The notes: generated by a model not told the origin, from the letters alone. A stretch of DNA of 64,000 nucleotides from Rubrivivax sp. SCN 71-131 (GCA_001724995.1 MEFD01000023.1:34443-98442); one strand, 5' to 3'. Shown: positions 9,178-18,371, counted from the first letter of the stretch. A program made the numbers and translations.

Positions 9178-10836
9178 TCAGAAGTTGCGCGAGATCGCGA
9201 TGCCGAAGAAGTCGCGGTCCTTCAGCGGTTGGTCGAGCAGGCCCTGACCGTTCCAGAACTTGGCGTAGTTGAGCGTGACCTTCCAGGTCGCCGGGTTCTG
9301 GATGAAGCTGACCATCAGGTTGGCGCTCTTGGCTCCCTCCATGAAGAGCCCCGAGAGGTTGGGCGTGCGGCCCGAGACGGCCTGGAAGTAGTAGATCTCA
9401 GGCATCACCTGCCAGCCCGGGATGATGGTGCCGTCGTAGACCCAGCTGAAGTCCAGGTTGAAGCCCCAGGAGGTGCGCGTGCCCCGCGGCACCGGCGTTC
9501 CCGCCGGGTCGGTGAGCTGGCCCCAGCCCCAGCCGCCGGCGCTGACGTAGTCGCCGTCGTAGCTGGACTTCATGTCCGGGTAGTGGATCGCCACCGCCTC
9601 GAACAGCAGCGTTGCCGTCTGCGCGCCCAGGGCGCGCAGGATGCCACCGCCGACGTCGGGGGTGAGGCTCAGCAGCGCCGTGCCGTGCCACTGCCAGCGT
9701 GCCTCGTCGACCCAGCACTGACCGTTCTGCGAAGCGCAGCCGCTCGTGGCGGCGTTGAGCGCCACGGCATCGCGCGGGCGGTACGACAACTCGGTGCCGA
9801 TGGCCCAGTCGCCGACGGGGAAGTTGGCGCTGACGCCGTAGAGCTTGCGATCCTCCAGATGCACCCAGCCCATGGCACCCGTGCCGTCGATGTCGAGGCT
9901 GAAGTTGGGCGTCTTGTCGTGGAAGTTCATCGCGTAGGCGCCGAGGTTGAGCTGCATGCCCGGCGGCTCGTAGCGCAACGCGACCCCCCACTGCCCGGAA
10001 TCGCGCGCCTCCTTCTCCTCCAGACCATAGGCCCCGTGCCCCCGGCCGAGGCCGTTGACGACCGACCAGTAGCTGCCCGTGGGCGGGAAGTAGCTCTTGT
10101 TCCAGTGCGTCTGCACGTAGGCCTCGACGTTGAGGCCGCGCGCGATGCCGCTGGCCACGCTGACCATCGGCGCCGGCAGGTAGACCTCCTTCAACTGCGT
10201 TCCCGGCTGCGACAGACGCATGATGTCCATCGAGTTGGTGCTGTTGATGCCGCCGGGCAGGAACAGGCTCTCGCCCCAGGAGACGACCTGGTTGCCGATG
10301 CGCACGCGCGCGAGGTTGTCGCCGACCTGGAAGGACTTCGAGACCCAGAGGTCCAGCAACTGCGCCCTGAACCTCAGGTCCTTGCGCGCATCCTCGGTCA
10401 GGCCGTCGCTCAGCTCGGGCGGCGTGGTCGCGCTCAGGATGCCGGTCGTGTTGGTCGCGGCGAAATCCCTGACCCAGTTGACGCGGCCAAGGAAGGTGAC
10501 GTTGCCGGGCGCCTTCAGCAGCAGCTCATGGTCGCCCTTGAGGAAGCCGGCGAAAGGGTCGCCCTTGCCGTAGTTCAGGTTGCCCTGGTCGCCCAGCGCC
10601 GACGTCGGCGCCAGGCACCCGGCGGGCGCGCCGGGGCCGCTGGCGCCGTCGGTCACGGACCAGCAACTGGGCGCACGCGCCCGGATGCCGGTGCCGGCGG
10701 AAATCGTCGAGTCGAAGTTGCCGCGCACGTCACCGATCTCGAAAGTGAATGCCTGTGCGGTCGTGAATCCACCGGCAAGGCCGGCAGCCAACGCGGCCAC
10801 GGCCACGGGCCGGCGCGGAAAACGGGTTGCTCTCAC
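9178..10836 (-). CDS. DUF1302 family outer-membrane-like protein
   Basis: A 552-residue DUF1302 protein. The start is a GTG at 10836, chosen because GAGGAGGGA lies 8 bases upstream and because it gives a clean signal peptide (MRATRFPRRPVAVAALAAG, cleavage after AQA). Longer starts put a hydrophilic tail before the signal. The mature chain has many aromatic, alternating beta strands and ends in SRNF, a C-terminal phenylalanine as in outer-membrane barrels. It is probably the outer-membrane channel of the RND/DUF1329 system. The gene follows DUF1329 after 40 bases, with the permease 85 bases downstream. Confidence 0.9.
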   Translation of the reverse strand: MRATRFPRRPVAVAALAAGLAGGFTTAQAFTFEIGDVRGNFDSTISAGTGIRARAPSCWSVTDGASGPGAPAGCLAPTSALGDQGNLNYGKGDPFAGFLKGDHELLLKAPGNVTFLGRVNWVRDFAATNTTGILSATTPPELSDGLTEDARKDLRFRAQLLDLWVSKSFQVGDNLARVRIGNQVVSWGESLFLPGGINSTNSMDIMRLSQPGTQLKEVYLPAPMVSVASGIARGLNVEAYVQTHWNKSYFPPTGSYWSVVNGLGRGHGAYGLEEKEARDSGQWGVALRYEPPGMQLNLGAYAMNFHDKTPNFSLDIDGTGAMGWVHLEDRKLYGVSANFPVGDWAIGTELSYRPRDAVALNAATSGCASQNGQCWVDEARWQWHGTALLSLTPDVGGGILRALGAQTATLLFEAVAIHYPDMKSSYDGDYVSAGGWGWGQLTDPAGTPVPRGTRTSWGFNLDFSWVYDGTIIPGWQVMPEIYYFQAVSGRTPNLSGLFMEGAKSANLMVSFIQNPATWKVTLNYAKFWNGQGLLDQPLKDRDFFGIAISRNF

Positions 10837-10876
10837 GTCTGATCCCTCCTCGGTTCGCTGCAGGTGCGGGTGCGGA

Positions 10877-12280
10877 TCAGCGCTCGCTGACGGCACGCAG
10901 GTTGTCGGCGGTGTAGAAGTTCGTCGTCATGCGCGGGCCCTTGGGCTCGGTCAGGTACTGCACGTCCTTGCCCGTACCCGCGGCGTGCATGTCGAACACG
11001 TAGCGCCCTTCGGAGACGATGTTCTGCACGAAGGCCGAGGTGTCGCAGGAGCCGGTCTCGTAGACCGGGATGAGGAAGCCCTCGCGCACCTTGAAGACCT
11101 TGCCCTGCGCGTCGAAGTCGTCGGCCACGGTCAGGCTCCAGCTGTCCTCGTCGAGGTAGAAGGTGCGCTTGGGCGCGGTGTGGCGCATGCCCTGCTTGAC
11201 GGTGGCCTCGACCACCCAGACGCGGTGCAGCTCGTAGCGGCGATGCCCCGGGTCGACGAAGTCGGGCTTGGTGATGTCCTCGACCTTGCCGCTGAAGTCG
11301 TAGGCGCCGAAGGCGTTGTAGAGGACGTAGAGCTCCTTCTTGCCGACGAGCTTCCAGTCGAAGCGGTCGAAGGTGCCGTTGAAGACGAAGGGCTCGTCCA
11401 GCGTGTAGAGGCTCTCGAAACCGATCTGCGGCGCGTCGTACGAGTAGGTCGGCATGCGGCGCACGCGGCGCTGCCCCGGGAAGTAGTAGAAGGTCTCGCT
11501 GCCGGCGGTGTCCAGGTAGTAGGTGATCGCAAGCGCTTGCCCAGCCAGCGCCGGCGGCGAGTTGTAGCCGAAGTAGGCGTTGTATTCGATGGGCGGCAGC
11601 TTGGAGAGCTGTGTCGAGCCCTTGGCACCCCAGGGGTAGAAGGCGGTGAACTCCTGCCCGGCGCGGATCCACTCTTCGCTGCCCTTGCGCGGCGACAGCG
11701 TGGTGACCGTGTTCTTGTAGTCCATGCCGACGCCGCGGTAGCGCATCTTGCTGTTCCACATCGCCTGGATGCCGGTCTCGGGCAGCGGGAACGGCACCCC
11801 GGGCACGACGGCCTCCTTCAAGCCCCAGCCGTCGGCGGCCAGCGCCGCGGTGCCGACGTTCTTCTTCGTGTTCTCGGCGACGAAGTCGGGCACGCCGCAG
11901 GTCCGTCGCGTCGGGTAGACGTCCATGCGGTAGCCCTTGACCTGCTTGAGCGTGGCGAGCTGCCCCGGCGAGAGCTTGTCGGCGTACTTGTCGGCGTTGC
12001 TCGCGTCGATCGAGAACAGCGGCTTGTCGCCCTTGTGCTTGAAGTGCGCGCTGCGCAGCTTGCCCCAGGCCCAGCCGCCGTCGGAGGCCGGCTGGTTGCC
12101 GGCCCAGGCCGGGATGCTGCCGTCCTTGCTGGCGCCCTTCTCGGCGCCGGTCGGCGTGAGTTCGGTACCGAGGCGGGAAGCATCGGCCGCCGCAACGCCG
12201 GTCGCGCCGGTGACGCCGAGGCAGGCCAGCAGCAGCCCGATGGACGTGCGGGTCAGTGCGCGGGTGCGAGAGTCGCTCAT
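10877..12280 (-). CDS. DUF1329 family exported protein
   Basis: A 467-residue DUF1329 protein. The ATG at 12280 gives a good signal peptide (MSDSRTRALTRTSIGLLLAC, cleavage near VAAADA), and GGAGA lies 10 bases upstream. The fold is related to the lipoprotein carrier LolA/LolB beta shell, so a periplasmic carrier for a hydrophobic molecule is expected. Typical stretches seen are IPAWAGNQP, PPALAGQALAITYYLD and DRFDWKLVGKKELYV. It is the first gene of the minus-strand operon and is divergent from an AraC regulator across a 414-base gap, which suggests control by that regulator. Confidence 0.9.
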   Translation of the reverse strand: MSDSRTRALTRTSIGLLLACLGVTGATGVAAADASRLGTELTPTGAEKGASKDGSIPAWAGNQPASDGGWAWGKLRSAHFKHKGDKPLFSIDASNADKYADKLSPGQLATLKQVKGYRMDVYPTRRTCGVPDFVAENTKKNVGTAALAADGWGLKEAVVPGVPFPLPETGIQAMWNSKMRYRGVGMDYKNTVTTLSPRKGSEEWIRAGQEFTAFYPWGAKGSTQLSKLPPIEYNAYFGYNSPPALAGQALAITYYLDTAGSETFYYFPGQRRVRRMPTYSYDAPQIGFESLYTLDEPFVFNGTFDRFDWKLVGKKELYVLYNAFGAYDFSGKVEDITKPDFVDPGHRRYELHRVWVVEATVKQGMRHTAPKRTFYLDEDSWSLTVADDFDAQGKVFKVREGFLIPVYETGSCDTSAFVQNIVSEGRYVFDMHAAGTGKDVQYLTEPKGPRMTTNFYTADNLRAVSER

Positions 12281-12694
12281 GATCGTGTCTCCAATTGCCG
12301 GATGTCCGGTACCTTCTCTGCGTCTTCGGCGACCGCGCTGTGCGCGGCGCGCCTCCCTCGTCGGGGGATCGGGCAGCGCGGTGGAACCGCATTGCCCGAG
12401 GCAGGGCAAAAGATAGCGTGCACGCCCCCGCAACGGTGATCCCAGATCGGCAAGGGTGCAGGCCGTTGCCTGAGTTAGATCAAGAAAACAACGCCGCAGG
12501 GGCAGCCGCGAAGCCGATCCAAGGGCTTTCACCAACCACACCTGCCGGGGCACGCCACACACTTCGCGCCACGCGCTCCGGCTGGGGGATGGCCACCCTT
12601 GCGCCTCCCCGGTCGCGACGCGAGTATCGCTGCCTGCTCATCGGATCCGGGCCCGCCACCGTCGGCCCCCCGGGCAAGCGGCAAGACCCTTGCG
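12281..12694. promoter_or_regulatory. Divergent intergenic region between DUF1329 and AraC genes
   Basis: This 414-base gap separates a minus-strand operon from a plus-strand AraC gene. No coding region in it is convincing. It contains the minus-strand FNR-like site described at 12470-12483. It must hold the promoters of both directions, but I cannot place sigma-70 hexamers with confidence in this GC-rich DNA. Confidence 0.5.
12470..12483 (-). promoter_or_regulatory. FNR/Anr-like half-palindrome TTGAT-N4-CTCAG
   Basis: Read on the minus strand the site is TTGAT-CTAA-CTCAG, eight of ten consensus bases of an FNR box (TTGAT-N4-ATCAA). The same 9-mer CTTGATCTA also occurs at 16503-16511 before the amine dehydrogenase operon. 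It lies about 190 bases before the DUF1329 start, further than usual, so function is uncertain. Confidence 0.25.
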
Positions 12695-13681
12695 ATGTCT
12701 CACGCCACCTACTGCACCCACCACACGCACGCGCAAGCCCCGGCCGCGGGATTCGCCTACACGAGCCTCGCCAACCACGACGCCGACGAAGCGGCGCAGC
12801 GCCTGCACGCCTGGGACCAGACCTACCGCCAGCTCACGCCCGGTCGCTTCGAGGGCCTGACGACGGACCTCTGGTTCGAGCCGGTGCAGCTCTTTCGCGA
12901 GCGCAGCAACCGCCGCGTTCACCAGGCCGGACGCTCGTGGCCGGGTTCGGTCACCTTCGGCATCCTGCTGTCGATGCAGGGGCAGGCTCGCTTCTGCGGC
13001 CAGGACATGGACCTGGACTCCATGATGGTGCTCGGCTCGGCCGACGAACTCGACCTCGTGACCTCACCGACGCTGGACATCGTCGGCATCGCAATCCCGC
13101 AGGACCGCCTCACCTGGCTTGACGATGCCGGCGGGAGCGGGCACACCAGCAGCCGGCTCATGCGCCTGAAGCCGGCTGCGGCGACGCGCCTGCGCGAGGT
13201 GACGCAGTCGATCTTCGACACCATCGAGGCCGACCCGTCGCCGCTGGGCGCCGCGGCGGTGCGCGAGCAGGTTCGCGACGACCTGATCGACGCCCTGGCC
13301 ACCGCGACCTGGAACGGCGTCGCGCAATCGACCACGGCGCCGCGCCACGCCAACCAGCGCACCGTGGTGCAGCGCGCCACCGCGCATGTGCTGGCGAACC
13401 GCGACGAGCCGGTGTCGGTGGAGCGGCTGTGCGAACTCCTCAACGTTTCGCGCCGCAGCCTGCAGTACGCGTTCGAGCACACGTTGGGTATCTCGCCGCT
13501 CGAGTACCTGCGCGTGGCGCGGCTGCACGGCGTGCGCCGGGAGCTCAAGGTCACGCCGCGCAACGTCGCCTCGATCCAGGACATCGCCGCGCGCTGGGGC
13601 TTCTGGCACCTGGGCCACTTCACGACCCACTACCGGCAGTTCTTCGGCTGCCGGCCCTCCGAGACGCCGCGGCCGGCCTGA
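12695..13681 (+). CDS. AraC-family transcriptional regulator (1)
   Basis: A 328-residue regulator from the ATG at 12695. The N-terminal half (about 1-200) is a ligand-binding domain of the AraC_binding_2-like type. The C-terminal 100 residues hold the two helix-turn-helix units, including VSVERLCELLNVSRRSLQYAF and ARWGFWHLGHFTTHYRQFFG. An earlier ATG at 12599 would add an unstructured proline/arginine-rich tail and is not preferred. It is divergent from the DUF1329 operon and convergent with the APC permease gene. The gene at 15459 is clearly its paralogue. The inducer is unknown. Confidence 0.9.
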   Translation: MSHATYCTHHTHAQAPAAGFAYTSLANHDADEAAQRLHAWDQTYRQLTPGRFEGLTTDLWFEPVQLFRERSNRRVHQAGRSWPGSVTFGILLSMQGQARFCGQDMDLDSMMVLGSADELDLVTSPTLDIVGIAIPQDRLTWLDDAGGSGHTSSRLMRLKPAAATRLREVTQSIFDTIEADPSPLGAAAVREQVRDDLIDALATATWNGVAQSTTAPRHANQRTVVQRATAHVLANRDEPVSVERLCELLNVSRRSLQYAFEHTLGISPLEYLRVARLHGVRRELKVTPRNVASIQDIAARWGFWHLGHFTTHYRQFFGCRPSETPRPA

Positions 13682-13720
13682 AGGCTCCCGAACGCCCCCG
13701 CAAGCGCGCCGGCCACACGG

Positions 13721-13739
13721 GCCGCCGGGCCCCGGCGGC
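13721..13739. terminator. Strong GC palindrome between convergent genes
   Basis: A 9-base perfect inverted repeat with a one-base centre (GCCGCCGGG, C, CCCGGCGGC) lies in the 95-base gap between the convergent AraC and APC permease genes. There is no T-tract, so terminator function is inferred from position only. Confidence 0.35.
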
Positions 13740-13776
13740 GCCGCTGCAGCTTCGCCGCCGCCCCCTCCTGCCTCTC

Positions 13777-15222
13777 CTACTGTCCGTGCACGTTGAAGCG
13801 CTCGAGGTCGGCCGCCAGCCCGTTGTAGACCGCGGGCCGGGCGCGCTTCAGGTAGGCCCCATAGCCGATGCCGCCGATCACGGCCAGCACCAGCAGCAGC
13901 GGCAGCGCGAGGATCAGCGGATGCTCCGAGCCGGCGACGATCTTGAAGTTGACGAGCGCCAGCGTGACGATCGCCAGCAGGCAGAGGAAGCCGATGCCGG
14001 GCGCCACGAGGGTGCTCCACAGCCGCGGGTCGCTGCGCCTGCGGAACCACATCACGATCGACAGCGCGGCCAGCGCCTGCAGCACGAGGATGGAGAGCGT
14101 GCCGAAGCCGAGCATCGCCGGCACCAGCGTCTCGATCGGGTTCAGGCCGCCGAGCGCGAACAGGCCCGCCACGACCGCGGCGAAGCCCGCCTGCACCGCG
14201 CCTGCGGTGACCGGCGCGCCGTTCTCGCGCGTGCGGCAAAGGCTCACCGGCAGCACGCGCGCGCGGCCCAGGGCGTAGAGATAGCGCGTGGCCGAGTTGT
14301 GGAAGGCCAGCATCGCCGCGTACAGGCTGACCAGCAGCAGCACCTGCATCACCACCGCCATCGTCGGCCCGAGGTAGGTGTTGCCGAGCGAGAAGATCAG
14401 GTCGCCGCCGGCGAGATGCTCGAGGGCCACATCCTGCGCCTGCGCGACTCCGGTGGCGGTGACCACGGCCCAGGTCGTGATGCCCAGGATGAGGCCGATG
14501 GCGACGATGGCGGTGTAGGTCGCGCGCGGAATCGTCTTCATCGGATTCCTCGCCTCCTCGCTGAAGAGCGAGGTCGCCTCGAAGCCGAGGAAGCCCGTGG
14601 CCGCCAGCAGCAGGCCGATCGGCAGCGAGCCGGAGAACACCGCGTCGGCGCCGAACACCGAGAGATCGAAGCCGTGGCGCATGAAGACCGCGACGTCGAA
14701 GATCACCAGCATCAGCACCTCGAGCACGAGGAAGACGCCGAGGATCCGGGAGCTGAAGTCGATTCCCGAGCGCGCCATGAGGTAGCTCGCCACGATGGAG
14801 AGGAAGCCCCAGGCGTACCAGTGCAGGTCGAAGCCCGTGAGGTCGGCGATCACCACCTGCATGAAAAAGCCGCTGGTGCCGATGGTGCCGACGACGAAGA
14901 AGTTGTAGCCCAACGTCGCGATGAGGCCGGCGATCAAGCCGCCGGTGCGCCCGAGCCCCTTGACGACGAAGGCATAGAAGCCGCCCGCGTTGACGAGCTG
15001 CTTGGACATCTGCGCGTAGCCGACGGCGAACAGCAGCAGCACCAGCGAGACGATGAGGAAGGACACCGGCGTGCCGCCGCCGTTGCCCAGCGCGATCGCC
15101 AGCGCGGCGACGACGACGATGCCGGTCAGCGGCGCGACCGCGGCGAGCACGAGAAAGACGATGCCCGCCACGCCGAGGGCGTCGCGATGCAGTGCGCTGT
15201 GCGGTTCCTGGTTCATCTCCAC
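13777..15222 (-). CDS. APC-family amino acid/amine permease
   Basis: A 481-residue APC-superfamily permease with about 12 hydrophobic segments. The first helix carries the substrate-site motif VLAAVAPLTGIVVVAAL, and GFEATSLFSEEARNPMKTIPRAT is the conserved cytoplasmic loop of the family. The start is the ATG at 15222, with a second at 15216. APC carriers import amino acids, amines or polyamines. The gene is flanked by two AraC paralogues, divergent from the one that precedes the amine dehydrogenase operon. Uptake of an amine or amino acid used with that operon is a reasonable inference, but the substrate cannot be read from sequence. Confidence 0.9.
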   Translation of the reverse strand: MEMNQEPHSALHRDALGVAGIVFLVLAAVAPLTGIVVVAALAIALGNGGGTPVSFLIVSLVLLLFAVGYAQMSKQLVNAGGFYAFVVKGLGRTGGLIAGLIATLGYNFFVVGTIGTSGFFMQVVIADLTGFDLHWYAWGFLSIVASYLMARSGIDFSSRILGVFLVLEVLMLVIFDVAVFMRHGFDLSVFGADAVFSGSLPIGLLLAATGFLGFEATSLFSEEARNPMKTIPRATYTAIVAIGLILGITTWAVVTATGVAQAQDVALEHLAGGDLIFSLGNTYLGPTMAVVMQVLLLVSLYAAMLAFHNSATRYLYALGRARVLPVSLCRTRENGAPVTAGAVQAGFAAVVAGLFALGGLNPIETLVPAMLGFGTLSILVLQALAALSIVMWFRRRSDPRLWSTLVAPGIGFLCLLAIVTLALVNFKIVAGSEHPLILALPLLLVLAVIGGIGYGAYLKRARPAVYNGLAADLERFNVHGQ

Positions 15223-15458
15223 TCCTTCGGCCTTTGCCCTTCGTTCTTCGTCCCGACCCTAGCCTGTGCAAGCCCCCGCTGCAAAGCGGTGTTTGCCAGT
15301 ACCGGACATCGCCGTCCTGCCGCGCGCACGCCACACGCGGCGGCCCGAGCCGGCTCCGGACCGGCACCGAGTTTTGCCGCCAACGCCGCCGCCGTGGTAT
15401 CGCCAAGCCGCAAGCGGCGATCACGGGGAAACCCGCAGGCGCCCTCCTGCTCGCCACG

Positions 15459-16475
15459 ATGAGAACGCCGCACGAACACGATGCGTCGGCGCCCGTCGGC
15501 GTCCGGCTGCGCGCCGGCCCCGGCTGGCGACTGGACGCGTGCGCCGTCGACGTCGACGACATCGCGCGCAGCCAGCGCGACTGGCGGCTCGAGTACAGCC
15601 AGCTCTCGGCCGGCGCCTACGCCGGCGGGCTGCAGCACATCCAGCTCGAAGGCCTGCGCCTGGTCAGCGAATGGGCCAACCGCGGGCTGCGCCAGCGCGG
15701 GCAGCTCGACACGCGCACGGTCGGCTTCGCGATCGCCCGCTCGACGGCCGGCTGCGCGCGCTTTCACGGCGTTGCCGCGAGCGGCGACACCCTCATGATC
15801 GGCCGCGGCGACGACATCGACCTCACGCTGGCGCCGAACTCGATCCACGTCGGCATCGTCGTCGAGCGCGCGCTGCTGGCCGAGCTCTGGCGCGGCATCG
15901 ACCTGCAGCCCTGCAGCCGCGGCCAGGCGGCGCAGATCTGCGTGGCGGCGCGCCCCGGCCATGCCGCGGCCCTCGTGCAGGCACAGCTGCAGCGCATGCG
16001 CGAGCTCAGCAGCGACGCCGCGGCGCTGCGCGAACCGGCGCACCTGCGGCGCCTGCGCGACACGCTGCTGCTGGCCTGGCTGGAAGCCCTCCCCGAGCGC
16101 TTGGACCTCGCGGCGCCGAAGGCGCTGCAGGAGCGCCGCGCACTCGTGCAGCAGGTCTGCGAGCTGGCGGCCCCCTCGCCCGAGCCGCCGCCCACGCTGC
16201 TCGAGGTCTGCCGGCGCATCGGCGTCTCACCGCGCAAGCTCGAGTACTGTTTCAAGGAAGTGCTGGGCATGAGCCCGCGCCAGTACCTGCGCGCGGCGCG
16301 CCTCAACGGCGTGCGCCGCGAGCTGCGCCGCGGCCGCGACGCGCGCAGCATCGCCGACGTCGCCTCGCACTGGGGCTTCTGGCACATGAGCGACTTCGCC
16401 GCCGACTACAAGCGGCTCTTCGGCGAGCTGCCCTCGCACACCGGTCGCAGCTCACGCGCATGGCTGCCTGCGTGA
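15459..16475 (+). CDS. AraC-family transcriptional regulator (2), candidate regulator of the qhp operon
   Basis: A 338-residue AraC-type regulator from the ATG at 15459 (MRTPHEHDASAPVG). Residues about 240-330 form the DNA-binding domain, with the helix-turn-helix signatures CRRIGVSPRKLEYCFKEVLG and HWGFWHMSDFAADYKRLFG. The N-terminal domain aligns with the regulator at 12695 (for instance the GDDIDLTLAPNSIHVGI and ADELDLVTSPTLDIVGI stretches), so the two are paralogues. It is the last gene before the amine dehydrogenase operon on the same strand. An AraC activator, QhpR, controls the qhp operon in Paracoccus, so this gene may be the equivalent. Confidence 0.88.
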   Translation: MRTPHEHDASAPVGVRLRAGPGWRLDACAVDVDDIARSQRDWRLEYSQLSAGAYAGGLQHIQLEGLRLVSEWANRGLRQRGQLDTRTVGFAIARSTAGCARFHGVAASGDTLMIGRGDDIDLTLAPNSIHVGIVVERALLAELWRGIDLQPCSRGQAAQICVAARPGHAAALVQAQLQRMRELSSDAAALREPAHLRRLRDTLLLAWLEALPERLDLAAPKALQERRALVQQVCELAAPSPEPPPTLLEVCRRIGVSPRKLEYCFKEVLGMSPRQYLRAARLNGVRRELRRGRDARSIADVASHWGFWHMSDFAADYKRLFGELPSHTGRSSRAWLPA

Positions 16476-16503
16476 GCAGGGTCCGCCGCGGCGACAAGCT
16501 TCC

Positions 16504-16517
16504 TTGATCTAGCGAAA
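16504..16517 (+). promoter_or_regulatory. Possible FNR-like site upstream of the qhp operon
   Basis: TTGAT-CTAG-CGAAA keeps one perfect half of the FNR/Anr box and two of five bases in the other. It lies about 230 bases before the qhpA start, in the 269-base gap after the AraC gene. It shares the 9-mer CTTGATCTA with the gap at 12476-12484. No other clear regulatory element is seen in this gap. Confidence 0.2.
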
Positions 16518-16744
16518 GACCCTCGGCCACAGCTTGCCGTTTCGGGATAACGCTGGGCGCCCATCGCTGCCCACAATCGTCGCCATACTTGCAATCGCGC
16601 CGCAGGGCATGCGCAATGCCCTGCGGCACCCGCGAAGGCGACGACGGCTTGCACCCGCGCGCAAGCGATGCCGCACCGACCACGGCCGGCGTCGTTGGCG
16701 CACACCCGGCGCCGCCTTCGCACCGGATCCGATGGAGACGCGCG

Positions 16745-18346
16745 ATGCCCATGACCCGCCGCCCCCGCCTGCACGCCGCACTGCGTTCTTCACTGCGCGC
16801 GCTCAGCCCGCTCGTCGTCCCCCTGGCGGCCGCGCTGGCCGGCTGGCTTCCCGCCAGCGCCCAGGCCTTCGAGGCCGACTCGCTGGTGCGGCAGAAGTGC
16901 AGCGGCTGCCACGCACCCGACGCCCAGGGACGACTGGCACGCATCGAGGAGATGCGCACCACGCCCGAGGAATGGACGGTCATCGTCGACCGCATGCGGC
17001 GCCTGCACGGCGTGAAGATCAGCACCGCCGACATGGACCAGCTGCTCAAGGAGCTCGCCTCGACGCAGCTGCTGACGCCGCAGGAGCAGGCGCGCGTGTC
17101 CTACCTCAGCCTGTGGCACAACGCACAGCAGATGGAGGATCCGGCCGGCAAGGACGAGGAGCGCTTCTTTGCCACCTGCGTGCGCTGCCACTCGGCCGGC
17201 AAGGTGTACTCGTACCGCATGACGCCCAAGGCCTGGGCCAAGGTGCGCGACACGCACCTCTACACCATCCCGACCGTCGTCTTCCAGCTGCGCGAGATGC
17301 GCTGGATCGACGAAGCCGACGCCATGCTCGGCTGGCTCGCCGGCCAGTTGCCCTACGACAAGCCCTGGACCGCGCCGGCGACGCGGCTCGACGGCCGCTG
17401 GGGCGTGTTCGGCTGGCAACCCGGCCGCGGCGCCTACCGCGGGCAGGCGCAGATCACCGACACCGGCAAGCTCGACTACCGCGTCAGCGGCAGCATCACC
17501 CACGCGGACGGCCTGGGCGAGGACTTCCGCGGCGAGGCCACGCTCTACGGCGGCTATGCGCTGCGCACGCGCACCGTCAACAACGGCCTGGAGAACATGG
17601 GCGCCTTCATCGTCGAGGGCGACCGCGCGCGCGGCGAATGGCACCTGCCGGCGCCCGACTTCCGCACTGCCCGCGCGACCTGGCTGCGCGACGACGGCAG
17701 CGCGAAGATCGCGCGCGTGCTGCCGGGCTACCTGCTGGCCGGCGAGAAGACGACGCTGACCGTCGAGGGGCTGAACCTGCCCGAGGTGCGCGCGGCCGAC
17801 ATCTCCTTCGGCGGTGCGCCGGTGAAGGTGCTCTCGGCACGGCGCATCGCGCCCGACGCGCTGCAGATCGTGGTGCAGAGCAGCGGCGCCAAGGTGGCCA
17901 GCGCCGCCCTCAGCGTGAAGGGCATCGCGGCACCTGCGCTGACGCTGGCGCCGCGCATCGACCACATCGCGATCACCCCCGAGACCGGCCGTGCGCGCGT
18001 GAGCGTCAACGACGACCATCCGGCCGAGGGCGTGCAGTTCGAGGCCATCGCCTATGCCCGCGAGGGCAAGCGCAAGGTGGCGCTCGGCCCGGTGCCGGCG
18101 TCGTTCCAGCTCGCCGAGGAGAAGACGCGCGAGGACGACGACGACATGCGCTGGCTGGGCGCCATCCAGGAAAGCGGCAACTACGTGCCGCTGGTCGACT
18201 TCGGCTCCAACCCGACGCGCGGCTTGAAGGGCGAGAACAGCGGCTACGTCAAGGTGCTCGCGCAGTACCGGCGCGGCAAGCAGACCTACAAGGCGCAGGC
18301 CCACCTCGCGGTGACGCTGCCCGATCTCATAGGGCGCCTGCGCTGA
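16745..18346 (+). CDS. qhpA: Quinohemoprotein amine dehydrogenase alpha subunit (diheme)
   Basis: A 533-residue precursor from the ATG at 16745, with GGAGA just upstream and a signal peptide (PLAAALAGWLPASAQA). Two CxxCH heme c sites are visible: KCSGCH near residue 55 and TCVRCH near residue 150, as in the diheme domain of the QHNDH alpha subunit. The rest forms the beta-rich domains of the family, and the length matches. The periplasmic enzyme oxidises primary amines to aldehydes and passes electrons to a c-type cytochrome or azurin. The gene opens an operon with the maturase, gamma and beta genes 25, 13 and 9 bases apart. A longer frame starting at 16589 lacks a proper signal and is rejected. 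Confidence 0.95.
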   Translation: MPMTRRPRLHAALRSSLRALSPLVVPLAAALAGWLPASAQAFEADSLVRQKCSGCHAPDAQGRLARIEEMRTTPEEWTVIVDRMRRLHGVKISTADMDQLLKELASTQLLTPQEQARVSYLSLWHNAQQMEDPAGKDEERFFATCVRCHSAGKVYSYRMTPKAWAKVRDTHLYTIPTVVFQLREMRWIDEADAMLGWLAGQLPYDKPWTAPATRLDGRWGVFGWQPGRGAYRGQAQITDTGKLDYRVSGSITHADGLGEDFRGEATLYGGYALRTRTVNNGLENMGAFIVEGDRARGEWHLPAPDFRTARATWLRDDGSAKIARVLPGYLLAGEKTTLTVEGLNLPEVRAADISFGGAPVKVLSARRIAPDALQIVVQSSGAKVASAALSVKGIAAPALTLAPRIDHIAITPETGRARVSVNDDHPAEGVQFEAIAYAREGKRKVALGPVPASFQLAEEKTREDDDDMRWLGAIQESGNYVPLVDFGSNPTRGLKGENSGYVKVLAQYRRGKQTYKAQAHLAVTLPDLIGRLR

Positions 18347-18371
18347 ACGGCCGCGCGAGGAGGGACGCACG

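Noticed and set aside
5079..9272. A 1397-codon open frame on the plus strand opposite the aldehyde dehydrogenase and permease genes
   Set aside because: It is a GC-skew shadow: low-complexity His/Arg/Asp-rich translation, no domain, and real genes on the other strand.
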